From Lutraria lutraria (Eukaryota > Mollusca > Bivalvia > Venerida > Mactridae), in contig OZ026845.1 in assembly GCA_964023205.1 (NCBI GenBank), positions 8,132,001-8,196,000 on the forward strand: a stretch of DNA of 64,000 bases, in the 5' to 3' direction. The translations under genes were made by a program, and so were the position numbers. Of the stretch, positions 49,080 to 60,400 are shown in pieces; the first letter of the stretch is position 1; every line of letters starts with the position of its first letter. Under the pieces are notes generated by a model that saw nothing but the letters and a program-made list of their open reading frames with translations, was not told where the DNA came from and made no database searches.

Positions 49080-49745
49080 CCAGAGGACGACTATCGGAAG
49101 CGCAAGGATGACCAAGACCTGAGAGCCACGCGTAACATCAATACAAGTGGATCTAAGTTAAGTTACAATGGCTACCACATCGACGCATGCCTCTGAAATC
49201 ACAGCGAAATCGCTTAAGGGTATCTATATTAGCCATGAGGGAGAGCAACTTAAGCGCCCTCTGTTGGCAGATGAGTATCAGAGAGCACGTTTGTGATGGT
49301 GTTTGGCAAGAAGAGGTTGGACACAGCGGTAAATCCATGGGTCGGATAAGAGCGGGGTTTTGCTGCATTGATAGCCTGTACGCACTGAAACACAAAACAA
49401 TCACAAAGAAACAACAAAGCGACAGTTTTGTACGGCGTATGTTCTATTACGGCCTTAATGTACTTAGTGACCATACAGGGCAAACATACAGATGAAAGTT
49501 ACACTGGCGACGTCTTGGGCCTTATTACTTGCCTGGGCGACAATGCTAGACCAGTGATGACCTATCTCAAACGCAATTAAAGCATTGCCTTGGTCAGCTA
49601 GAAGCCTAGTTTGAATCCGCTGTGACATTCTTGGTCGGCGGATACAGAAAATGAGTTTACCCGTACAGCATCTGGAAGTAGCACTGCAATACGAATGAGA
49701 TCAACTAACCATTCGAGAAAGTTGACGTCCGTCAAATGCGACAAA
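49080..49745 (+). pseudogene. Decayed Tc1/mariner transposase
   Basis: Transposase blocks appear in order but with stops and frame changes. At 49255 the frame reads RPLLADEYQRARL, stop, WCLARRGWTQR. At 49342, in the same frame, comes SDKSGVLLH, the counterpart of the FSDESRF block (catalytic Asp). At 49539, in a different frame, comes DNARPVMTYLKRN (second catalytic Asp). Near 49582 comes LPWSARS, and at 49611 SLNPL followed by a stop where the catalytic acidic residue is expected. Near 49627 comes ILGRRI. This is the Tc1 DDE order. The gene is dead: several stops and at least two frameshifts. Terminal inverted repeats were not found. Confidence 0.8.
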
Positions 49746-49829
49746 AATAAAGACCGATGCAATCATCCGTACATGTGGAGGGTTGGAAAGGAGAGGAAAG
49801 TAGACATTTTGGTCAAATTCTCATAGAAG

Positions 49830-49910
49830 GTGACCGGGAATCCAACCCGGATCTCCGGTTACAAATCAAGCGCACTAACGTACCACTGGACAGCCGCGGC
49901 GACCCCAGAA
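49830..49910 (-). mobile_element. tRNA-derived SINE head
   Basis: The minus strand reads CCGCGGCTGTCCAGTGGTAC (A box), a GATTTGTAAC loop and CCGGGTTGGATTCCCGGTCA (B box and T arm). The T arm is nearly intact but the acceptor strands do not pair well. Body sequence may extend to about 49760. Confidence 0.6.
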
Positions 49911-50284
49911 CTGTTCTAAATACTTTTGTTTATTTTACAATGTTGATATTAGTTGACCTTATCAAAACAGACATAACTGACAACACTATTAAATCTCTAA
50001 TAAAGACAACAGCAATAAAAAAGCACCTCATCCATGTATACCACGTACTATAGACAATAAATGCGAAATACAATAGAATTCATATAGATTAAAAATTGTG
50101 TGACTAAGACAAAAAAATTTTTTTTAAAATACATAAATATAATCATGTGAACAAACATTAAAATTTCAACATACAGAACAACTTTAAGAATCCTATAAAG
50201 GACCATAGCTTATATTGATGTGGTTTCATTATAAAGTTAAAATATAAAGGAAATATTTCAAACTGGTCTGGAAATGAGTGGTAT

Positions 50285-51434
50285 TTATAATAAGGTAGTC
50301 TAAATATTGAAGTGGTCATGGCCGAAATTTCTGGTCAAGAAATAAGGTAGTCTAAATACCGAAGTGGTCATGGCCGAAATTTCTGGTCAAGAAATAAGGT
50401 AGTCTAAATATTGGAGTGGTCATGGCCGAAATTTCTGGTCAAGAAATAAGGTAGTCTAAATATTGAAGTGGTCATGGCCGTAATATCTGGTCAAGAAATA
50501 AGGTAGTCTAAATATTGAAGTGGTCATGGCCGAAATACCTGGTCAAGAAATAAGGTAGTCTAAATATTGAAGTGGTCATGGCCGAAATTTCTGGTCAAGA
50601 AATAAGGTAGTCTAAATATTGAAGTGGTCATGACCGAAGTTTCTGGTCAAGAAATAAGGTAGTCTAAATACCGAAGTGGTCATGGCCGAAATTTCTGATC
50701 AAGAAATAACGTAGTCTAAATATTGAAGTGGTCATGGCCGAAATTTCTGGTCAAGAAATAAGGTAGTCTAAATATTGAAGTGGTCATGGCCGAAATTTCT
50801 GGTCAAGAAATAACGTAGTCTAAATATTGAAGTGGTCATGGCCGAAATTTCTGGTCAAGAAATAAGGTAGTCTAAATATTGAAGTGGTCATGACCGAAGT
50901 TTCTGGTCAAGAAATAAGGTAGATTAAATACCGAAGTGGTCATGACCGAAGTATCTGGTCAAGAAATAAGGTAGTCTAAATATTGGAGTAGTCATGACCG
51001 AAGTATCTGGTCAAGAAATAAGGTAGTCTAAATATTGGAGTGGTCATGACCGAAATTTCTGGTCAAGAAATAAGGTAGTCTAAATACCGAAGTGGTCATG
51101 GCCGAAATTTCTGGTCAAGAAATAAGGTAGTCTAAATATTGGAGTGGTCATGACCGAAGTATCTGGTCAAGAAATAAGGTAGTCTAAATATTGAAGTGGT
51201 CATGGCCGAAATTTCTGGTCAAGAAATAAGGTAGTCTAAATATTGAAGTGGTCATAACCGAAGTATCTGGTCAAGAAATAAGGTAGTCTAAATATTGGAG
51301 TGGTCATGGCCGAAATTTCTGGTAAAGAAATAAGGTAGTCTAAATATTGGAGTGGTCATGACCGAAATTTCTGGTCAAGAAATAAGGTAGTCTAAATGTC
51401 GAAGTGGTCATGACCGAAATTTCTGGTCAAGAAA
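50285..51434. repeat. 52-bp minisatellite, about 22 copies
   Basis: Unit of 52 bp: AATAAGGTAGTCTAAATATT, GAAGTGGTCATGGCCGAAAT, TTCTGGTCAAGA. Copies alternate irregularly between GGTCATGGCC and the perfect palindrome GGTCATGACC, and between ATATTGAAG, ATATTGGAG and ATACCGAAG. Length is conserved throughout. No open frame is relevant. Confidence 0.97.
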
Positions 51435-53364
51435 GGAGTCTTAAAATCAAGCGTTCACGGTCTACATCTGCCGGTACATTCGCCAGAAAATAAGTAGGTC
51501 GGTGCGTGCACTCTGTGAGCTTTTTTCAGCTCAGCGCCGATAGCGAGTACAATCCAATTCATAATATACATGTACTTAAACTTCCTTCTCTTTCAGGTCT
51601 CCACAAGCATCATCACAGTCCATTATTTACCGTAGACGTCACTTCCGGTGTTTTATCACACCTCACGTTACAAACTGTTCTTTTTATAGAATCTCAATGA
51701 CAAGTGTTCGCGTTATTAGGTAACTTGATGACGAATAATAGTATCATGTTTAAGTATTTTCATTTTACAATTCTGTTTCATAATAGTAAAATAAATATTT
51801 CATGTGCTTGTGAGTATTAGCTAATATTGTGAATCAGTGGAGAGTAGAATATCAGCATTAACAATTGTCACGGTTGGCATTTAGTTTGCCTGGCTAACAG
51901 TATCAGTTAGCTCTCTAGTGCATATGATATCAACATAATATACTCACTCAATTAATAACCTGTAACAGACACTGTCATATCAGAGCCCTTACAGAATGTG
52001 ATAGATATTGAGTTTACATTTTTTATCGCGAAGAACGGTCTCAGTTTTCAAATTCAACAGTGCCTCGTTTGATTATAATTCACACTCATTTTGTATCTGT
52101 TTTCCTAGACAATCAATTGAATTCCCGGGAGATATCTATTTGTATACAGGTACCTAATTTAAACAAAGGGAAATAACTCCGACCATATCCATTCTGGTCT
52201 TTAACTATAGTTATTGTAACTACATAGATATCGGAGCCTTACTTGAGAAAAATAAGTGAAGTAGTCACCCAAATCGGTATGTTGATTTGAGCAGGGACAC
52301 TATGAGTGTTCCTCGTACACTACAATAATTTTATAGTGTCTAGTAACACAGACTTACACATAACATTTTGTCATGGGCGTCATTTCACAGACATCGTTCT
52401 TAACATAGACAAAAAAGTCATATGGTTTATATTTCTGGCGTGCAGTTTTTACACCTTACAAAGGAGACTAAAAACTATTTCGGGAAAAAAATCCTCATGG
52501 AAGTCAAACACGTGACATTTAAATTTTATAAAGTGGTCATGATAACTCAAGTCAAGTCAAAATATTTGTATTCACTCATTGCATGATACATGAATAAATG
52601 ATGTAGACAATTAACATCTTAGTTGAGGCTCGATGACATTGATGGGAAATAATCATACTAACATGCAGAAAATGAACATAAACAGATTTACAAATATAAA
52701 AACATAATACGATAGTAGTACATTGGAGTGAGATTTTTTACACGAAAAGAGAAAAAAAGATGATGTCCAATATGGACATCGGAGAGTCACAAAATGAGAA
52801 GATAAACGAAAAATGGTTTATTTAAATTAGTGGACAGTTTTCAAATGATTATTTTAATAAATTTACTTAACTTCACATATTCAGCGTTAGACGCGTTGTC
52901 GAAGTGTTGGGTTAGTTAAAATGTACTTCGGTTTCTACAATAATAAGATTTTAAAAGCTGCTTTCTTTCATCAATAAAAAGGTTAAAATCAAATAAATAA
53001 TTATATATTCATCATCTAATTTCGAACAATGTGTGCAGAGACGTTCATTTAATGGTGTTATATTTCAGTTACCTGTTTCAATTGGGAGTTTATGATTTCT
53101 TGATCTAAAGAACGAATATATTTCTATGAAATGACAGAATGATGTTAAGATGAATTCAGTATATACTTATTACACTGACAGTGAATGCAAATTAAGGAAA
53201 CAAGAAGCAATAGTCACTATTTGGTAATAAACATTGACATACTTAAACAATACATTATGAAGTTAAACGAGGTATAAGCCGATTCACATATTCAGCTTCA
53301 CTTACATGGATTTTCTTCGATCAATTTGTCTACATTTTAGTAAAAAACTACAATTAAGCAGTTA
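51435..53364. other. Intergenic stretch between 52-bp array and membrane-protein gene
   Basis: No gene recognised. 52549-52610 starts CAAGTCAAGTCAAAATATTT and resembles 30568-30620, a probable retroposon 3' end on the minus strand. 53281-53364 would be 3' untranslated sequence of the next gene. Confidence 0.4.
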
Positions 53365-54102
53365 TCAAGTAATGTTTAACTTCAAGAAAATGAAAGTCAC
53401 TGATTTTGCACCCAAAATGGCTGCAAAGACGCCGAAGATGAGTCCGCCAAAGATACTGACAAGTAACACACTGATCGTAGCTAGGCTGAATGTCTGGGCA
53501 AGTTTCGAACTAACACTAGAACCAAGATAAGCTCCGAAAAGTCCGACTTTGAAAGTAACAAAAAACTTAATTACGCATGTGACTGGAGCATCAGAATGTT
53601 CAATGCTATACAATACAAATCCAAACGTCATTATTAAAGAAAAGGCACTAAAATAGCCAAGCACTTTGCTAATTGTGTTGATCTTTGTGTTGGTACGACC
53701 AGACGCTCGAACAATCGTTTTAAAGACCCTGAGTTGTTTTGGCTCAGCTAAATCACACAACTTTCCGTCCGTGTCCTCGCCGTACAATCGGTATGAGTAC
53801 CTTTGAACAAGCTCAGCAAACGTTGGAGCGTTGGATTTTATAAGTTTGGAAAAAGCTACAGCGGTGGAGCTCATTTTGTCCCTTGTTTGATTCATCCAAG
53901 AGTTTCGTAAACTTGATGCTTTTAGTGCCGCGCCTTTCCATATGTCGTGTGACTGACAAGGGGACAAAATCTCTGCATTTTTAGTGTTTTCGAAGATTTC
54001 AGTTGCCGTTTCTTGTGTGATTTCAATATAGTGTGCTCGAAGGTAGGAATTCCGTATGCTCTCAAAAGCAAGTTTAGCTGAATTTCCGGCGAAATCACTC
54101 AT
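53365..54102 (-). CDS. Unrecognised protein with three predicted C-terminal membrane segments
   Basis: An intact 245-codon ORF, the longest non-repeat, non-transposon ORF in the window. I do not recognise the family. Residues 1-145 are polar and probably helical, with no signal peptide. Hydrophobic segments follow at about 147-167, 174-197 and 206-232, the last glycine-rich with GGLIFGVFAAILG, which could pack helices. The short tail ends after KLNIT. A splice-acceptor consensus (TTTATTTTTTAG, exon from 54126) lies 24 bases upstream of the ATG, and a possible donor (GTAAGC) at 54493-54488 would give a 5' untranslated exon. The whole coding region may thus be one exon. An inner-membrane or ER protein is possible, but nothing shows which. 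Confidence 0.7.
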   Translation of the reverse strand: MSDFAGNSAKLAFESIRNSYLRAHYIEITQETATEIFENTKNAEILSPCQSHDIWKGAALKASSLRNSWMNQTRDKMSSTAVAFSKLIKSNAPTFAELVQRYSYRLYGEDTDGKLCDLAEPKQLRVFKTIVRASGRTNTKINTISKVLGYFSAFSLIMTFGFVLYSIEHSDAPVTCVIKFFVTFKVGLFGAYLGSSVSSKLAQTFSLATISVLLVSIFGGLIFGVFAAILGAKSVTFIFLKLNIT

Positions 54103-55521
54103 GACAATGGTTTATGGTATGGGCTCCTAAAAAATAAAAACACCCTCATGATTATCTAAAATACAATCTACATAATAATAATAAATAATGATAAAATAGT
54201 AATAAATTGTGGAGCATTGATTGTACATATAAAGAATGATTGTTCGCATCAAATGTCAGGATAAAAAATGACATAGATGTAAATCATTGCACTATAACAA
54301 TGTCTCGGGAGGAAAGTAGCAAGATTTATTTTTGTTTGATACCACAAAAATAGTGTATGTTTAATCACGGAAGTAACAAAAGATTTCCGCGGTTTAATTA
54401 TCATTGTAGAAAACGAGTTCTAAAACAAACAAAAATTGATAGTCAATATCGAAAATATAACTACTAACCATGTGTATTGGTACTGTTGCTTACTTCTTCA
54501 AAGTTTATCATAAAATCCCGAGGTTGTCTCTTAAGACAACAAAGATGAGAGCAGAATGTAGTATTCTCAGTAGTACTAAAACGTAAACATCGTATTTGTT
54601 AAAGACTGCGTTCGGCAATTTGTATGAACAAAAATAATCCAAACCATGCCTGTACTGTCAAGCTATTTAAGTGAAATCCGAATTCAAATGTTTCACTATT
54701 TTTCAGACAGCACAGGTTATATAAAATAAAAGCTTATGCAACATACATATAATAAATTATTGTGACAAATACAAGTAATTAGCCCTGTCTTGTCTTAATA
54801 CAGTGTTAATCATATGACTCCTCCACTTTTTGTCGTAATTGTTGTAGTTTATGACGGGCGTAGCATGTTTTTCACCTCCTCTTGATAGAGTTTGAGATGG
54901 ACTTTTGACGGTAAATTGTTGAATGGTCCTTTGCACCATGGTAAATGTTGCTAGTGGTATGTCTGCCATCTGTCTCGTTTTTGTTGGCAGTTTTATTAAA
55001 TTAAAGTTTCTGTTTTATTTATATTACACCCTTTAAGTGGATACTTGGTCGAGAAGCGGTTTATCGTGTGTTATTACTTCAACATTTATCATCAGTTTCT
55101 TATGGGACGTAAGAACAATCAGCTTTCTAGTATAATTTCTGTCTAGTTTTCTACGTCTTGCGTTTGAATTAAAACATTAAAGAAAACACGCGAATTGAGG
55201 AAACATGTGTAAAACAGTTCTCTGTGTGAAAAGGACAAAAACTCAGAAATACAATGTATATGCTCGGGATGTATAGCTCTGTGTGATTGGTCAGCGGACA
55301 TCAAAGGGGGTCGCACGTCACGCGTCCGTTTCGACATTGACAAATGTTTATCATTAGAATAGGTACGCCAATGTGGACCATGTTTTGCCCCAAGGACAAT
55401 TCATTCTCATGACTGGTAAACAAAAGCTGATTTGACTTTGATTTGAACTGCACGTTAGGGCGGCTCATGACGTTCGAATAGCCTACTCAAGTTTTTATAC
55501 GTTCGTAAAATAAAATGTGTA
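54103..55521. other. Upstream region of the membrane-protein gene
   Basis: Contains the candidate 5' untranslated exon (right of 54494) and otherwise AT-rich sequence with no recognised gene. Confidence 0.35.
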
Positions 55522-55715
55522 GCAGTATGGTATATATAGTATTTGTCTTCATGGACCAGCCCGATTAGTTCAGTTGGTCGAGCATCTGACCAATGTAGCA
55601 GTATTGTATATATGGTATTTGTATTAATAAATTGGTTGTGATATTATCCAGCCCGATTAGTTCAGATGGTCGAGCATCTGACTTGCTAACAGGAGGTCAA
55701 GGTTTCAAGCCATAC
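55522..55715 (+). mobile_element. Duplicated tRNA-derived SINE head
   Basis: GCCCGATTAGTTCAGTTGGT (A box) with CGAGCATCTGAC occurs at 55559 and again at 55650. Each is preceded by AGCAGTATGGTATATATAGT or a near match (55521, 55597). Only the second continues to a B box (GGTCAAGGTTTCAAGCC). The flanking phrase and head were duplicated together. Confidence 0.6.
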
Positions 55716-57242
55716 ATCAGGTACATAGTTCCACTTCTAATTGCATTTGGTTTCATGAGTGCGAGTCACAAGCATTGGAATCCTAGAGATAATGTGAAGC
55801 AAAGACTGGATTTAACAGGCCTATAAGAAGCACGTATAGATGTGGGGTATTTCAAATTTGGACTGACAACAGAGGGAGTGGAATATAGCACTATTGCAGA
55901 ATTATTGGAGCTGAGTGGTCTAAGCATCCTATTCTAGGTTCCTACAGCCCTCTGGTTAGGTCAACTGACCAGTGTACAGTACAAGGATGCTGTTTTAAGG
56001 GACATTAAGCAACCTAAAGATACGTACAGAGATCTGCTTGTAATATTTTTGAGAAGAAAAAAAAACAGCGAATTAATATTTTGGTAGAAGAAAAATTGCA
56101 TTGGCTAGTTCTATAGATCAGAAATGTATAGAATCATGTTGTATTTCGAATTCATGTTTTTGAATGGGGTATCATTTTGGTCAACTAAGTGTGCTAGTAA
56201 TACTAGAATTTGAATTCATTTTTATTGGATAGTAATAATTTCTATTAATTATAAGTTAACCCTTAAAGTCGCTGACTTCAAATCACTGTAAGCTCTCACT
56301 GATAGAGGGTTCAAGCCCCGCTACCAACCATGTCTCTTTATGTGAGAAAGTAGGCAGTTGCTGATGGAGGATGGGTGTATAATACTGGTTCTTCCCAGGA
56401 ACAATGCTTCAGTGAACTGTCCGTCTCATACTTGTTTCACTATTATGTTCTTGCTGATTTTCTAATGCATTGTATGTCAAGTATTGTCTTGAGTTGGAAC
56501 AATGTCCCATTTTAACTTCCCAGTGTTTCCACCCTTTCCAGTTGCTTATAAATTCATGTCATACACATGGTCTGATGTCATAAGTAAATTGGTTATCCAA
56601 TCCATTATGGCATATTTTTAATTGATTTCATATTTGTTAAGTTTCTCTGTTGTTTATTGGTTGACCAGTCCTGTTCTAAATTGGTGTATTCTTTTATTGA
56701 CTACCTTCCAATTAATTGATCAATCAGTCCGTATCCTTTAGTATGTTCTAAATTTGAGAGACATAAAAAAATTGTTTGTTTCTTGTTACTCGACGTACCC
56801 TTATTTTCCCAGCAGCTCCAGTCTCTCACTTTTTTTACCTCTCCACAAGCCTCCAAGAGCAAAGAAAAGCCCTGACCTACCTACTCTATTTTCAATGAGC
56901 ATTTAACCAGAAACAAACATTTTAACACTTGTTTGTTGGCCTGAGCCACTGCCATTACTATTAAATGAGATTTGTCAATACTCCAACAAAACTTCAAAAC
57001 AGACAACAAATATATTGTTATAACTAAATATATAATATTGCACTATCAGGATAGACTCAATTTTAACTGGCATACACATTGTGTAAGCTTAATCATATTC
57101 TGCAGCATCAAAAAAAATCTCATTTAAGTTATCTCCCTTGGATTAACTTCTGATGTGAAGCACATGGGTTGGGTCGGTACAGAAAAAACAAAACTTAGTG
57201 TGATGTTTGGTGTATCTATTTACATAAGTTAAAAAAACCTGG
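55716..57242. other. Stretch downstream of the ClpX gene, with a SINE remnant
   Basis: Near 56265-56400 a B-box-like GAGGGTTCAAGCCCCGC is followed by TTATGTGAGAAAGTAGGCAG, resembling the SINE body at 60110. No other gene is recognised. The 3' untranslated region of ClpX should lie at the right end of this stretch (minus strand). Confidence 0.4.
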
Positions 57243-57473
57243 TCAAACTTTTGGACTAGAATCCTTTATATTACTCCTCTTGTTTTCCGAGATGGAGATC
57301 TCAATGTCTTGTTTAGATACAGTTTGTAAATCAATATCTTCTGATATATCACTGAATTTAATATCACGAACAAATGCCGGAGATTCGTTATTCCTGATAA
57401 CATCCTCCGAAACTATGACTTGTGAAATATCTGACCCAGGTACTTCATACATGGCTGAGAGAAGATGACGCTC
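57243..57473 (-). CDS. CLPX: ClpX last coding exon
   Basis: Begins after TTTTTTCAG in phase 0 with [15 protein letters not shown] and ends at TGA. The final 45 residues are acidic and serine-rich and poorly conserved in the family. Confidence 0.92.
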   Translation of the reverse strand, partial: ERHLLSAMYEVPGSDISQVIVSEDVIRNNESPAFVRDIKFSDISEDIDLQTVSKQDIEISISENKRSNIKDSSPKV

Positions 57474-60400
57474 CTGAAAAAAGAAAAACTGATTATTAAT
57501 TTATATATCACAAAAAATATACATACAGCGAGACATTGTAAGCCGTGAACCATTTAAGGAAAGAGCACCATATTTTAATACATTTTTATCTACTGCCAAA
57601 CTTCTTAACAAGGTAACATTGTTTTGTGATTGACAATATTTTCTTTAATATTCTAATGTACAATCAGTATCAGGTCAATGATATTGATATCAAACTGTCC
57701 ATACTGTTCATGATAATGTAATACTTTCCATGGTACTATTATCATACTATCCAAGGTAATGTTAAACTGTCCATGGTTTGATGCTTCATGTATCATACTG
57801 TCAAAGCTATGTTACCATACAGTTAATGGTGATTTTATCATACTATCCAAGGTGATGTTATCATACTGTCCATGGTGATTTTATCATACTATACAAGGTG
57901 GTGTTATCATAGTGTCCATGCCATGATGGTGATGTAATCACACTGCCAATGCTTATATTATCATACTGACCATAGCAATTTTACCATGCTGTCCATGGTG
58001 CTGTTATCCTACTGTCCATGGTGATGTTACCATACTATCCATGGCAATGTATTACACTGCCCATGTTTATGATATCATACTATCCATGGTGATGTTATCA
58101 CACTATCCATGGCAATGCTATCATACAGTCCATGGCATTGTTATCATGCTGTCCATGGTGATGTTATTATGCTGTCCAAGCTGATTTCATCATACTATCC
58201 ATGGTGAAGTTATCGGTCTATCCATGGTGGTGTTATCATACTATACATGGTGGTGTTATCATACTATCCATGGTGTGATGTTATCATACTGTCAATTGTG
58301 ATGTTATCATACTTTACATGGTGATGTTATAATACTATCCACTGTGGTGTTATCATACTATCCAATGTGATGTTATAATACTATCCATGGTGATGTTATC
58401 ATACTATCCAATGTGATATTATCATACCTTACCATGGTAATGTTATCATACTTTCCATGGTGATGTTATCATACTATCCATGGTGATGTTATCATCATGT
58501 CCATGGAGGTGTTATCATATTATCCATGGTGTGATGTTATCATATTACCCAAAGTAATGTTATCATACTGTCCTTGGCATTGTTATTATGCTGTCCATGC
58601 TGATGTTATCATACTGTCCATGGTGATTTTATCATACTAATCCATGGTGATGTTATCATACTATCCATGGTGATGTTATCATACTATCCAATGTGATGTT
58701 ATCATACTATCCATGGTAATGTTATCATACTTTCCATGGTGATGTTATAATACTATCCACTGTGGTGTTATCATACTATCCATGGTGTGATGTTATCATA
58801 CTATCCATGGTGATGTTATAATACTATTCATGGTAATGTTATCATACTGTCCATGGTGTGATGTTATCATACTATCCATGGTGATTCAAGGTGATGTTAT
58901 CATACTATCCATGGTGTGATGTTTTAGTATTAGTCGGTATTACCCAAAGTGATGTTATCATACTATCCATGGCATTGTTATTATGCTGTCCATGCTGTGG
59001 TGATTTCATCATACTATCCATGGCATTGTTATTATGCTGTCCATGCTGTGGTGATTTCATCATACTATCCATGGTGTTTTCATCATACTAATCCATGGTG
59101 ATGTTATCATACTATCCATGGTGATGTTATCATACTATCCATGGTGATGTTATCATACTATCCATGGTGATGTTATAATACTATTCATGGTGATGTTATC
59201 ATACTATCCATGGTGATATTATCTTACTGTCCATTGTGATATGATATACTGGTATATTGCGATACAGTGTAGGGCCGATACGTACTGCGGTACAACATCC
59301 ATGTACCGCGATATTTTCTTAATTAATTGAGCACACAATCCATTGAATTAAATGAATGCAGACACACTTTTTAGTGTTGTTTTGACCCATCAAAGACTGA
59401 TTCATTCCTCTGAATAATAAAGTATTGCTTATTTGCAGTTTTCCTAAAGACCTATATTGGTGCAGTGTGTAAAACTGATAGTTTATCTATCGATACTGAT
59501 ATGCCATTTACTGGTTACACTATATGAATTTCTATATGGTAACATTCGAGTTAGCATGGGATTAATCTTTGGTTTTATTGTATTTTTCATCACTTCTCTG
59601 TGTTGCAATATGTATGGCAATATGGGTTGACTGTATTGCAATATATATCGCAATGCAGATTATGCCGTATTGTTGCATCCGTAGTTATAATACTATACAT
59701 GGCTGCTTCAAGCAGTTTGTACTCCATTAAACCTGGTACAATACACAAACATAGAAATTATTCTAACTCAAGGAAAAAGAAGAAACATTTCAAAAACTTA
59801 CAAGTTCTGCCCTAAGACCTCTCGCTCCCATCTTTTTCCTCATTGCAATTTGAGCTATAGCACGTAATGCTTCTGGAGTAATTTCTAAATGGCACTGAAA
59901 TATACCGGTATCTTTTTATTTATAAAGGCCATGTGTTGGTGCATAGTGTGAGCACATAATTGCATTTATATTTGAACTAAATTTTTTACTAGATTCAAAG
60001 CTTGATATAATTTAAATATCAGGAGAACAAACCGAGGAGGCTTCTTTGGCTGACAGGTTATGGTCTCTGACTAGTTATCATCAGCTCATCACAACTAGGA
60101 GTTTGAACCACACTCAGAGCCAAATATCACATGTGAGGAAGCTTTCCAGCTAGCTAACCAAAGCTTGGTGGTTCTATCCAGGTGTATGCCTATTAGCCTA
60201 AATAGGGCTGGGGCGAGTATCTGAGTACTAGGGTAATCACAAAACAAATTGAAAAATCAAGTACGAATAGTCTTTATTACTTAGATTTGTGGTTTGCGAT
60301 CTTGTTTTTTTTATCATAAAGTGTATTCTTTGTTCTTAAAAATCCATTGTCCTTGAATATATATTATCTCATCATAGACTACTTTGTTTGCCAAGAGGTC

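Noticed and set aside
50285..51434. CRISPR-like array
   Set aside because: The units are contiguous with no unique spacers, and the genome is eukaryotic.
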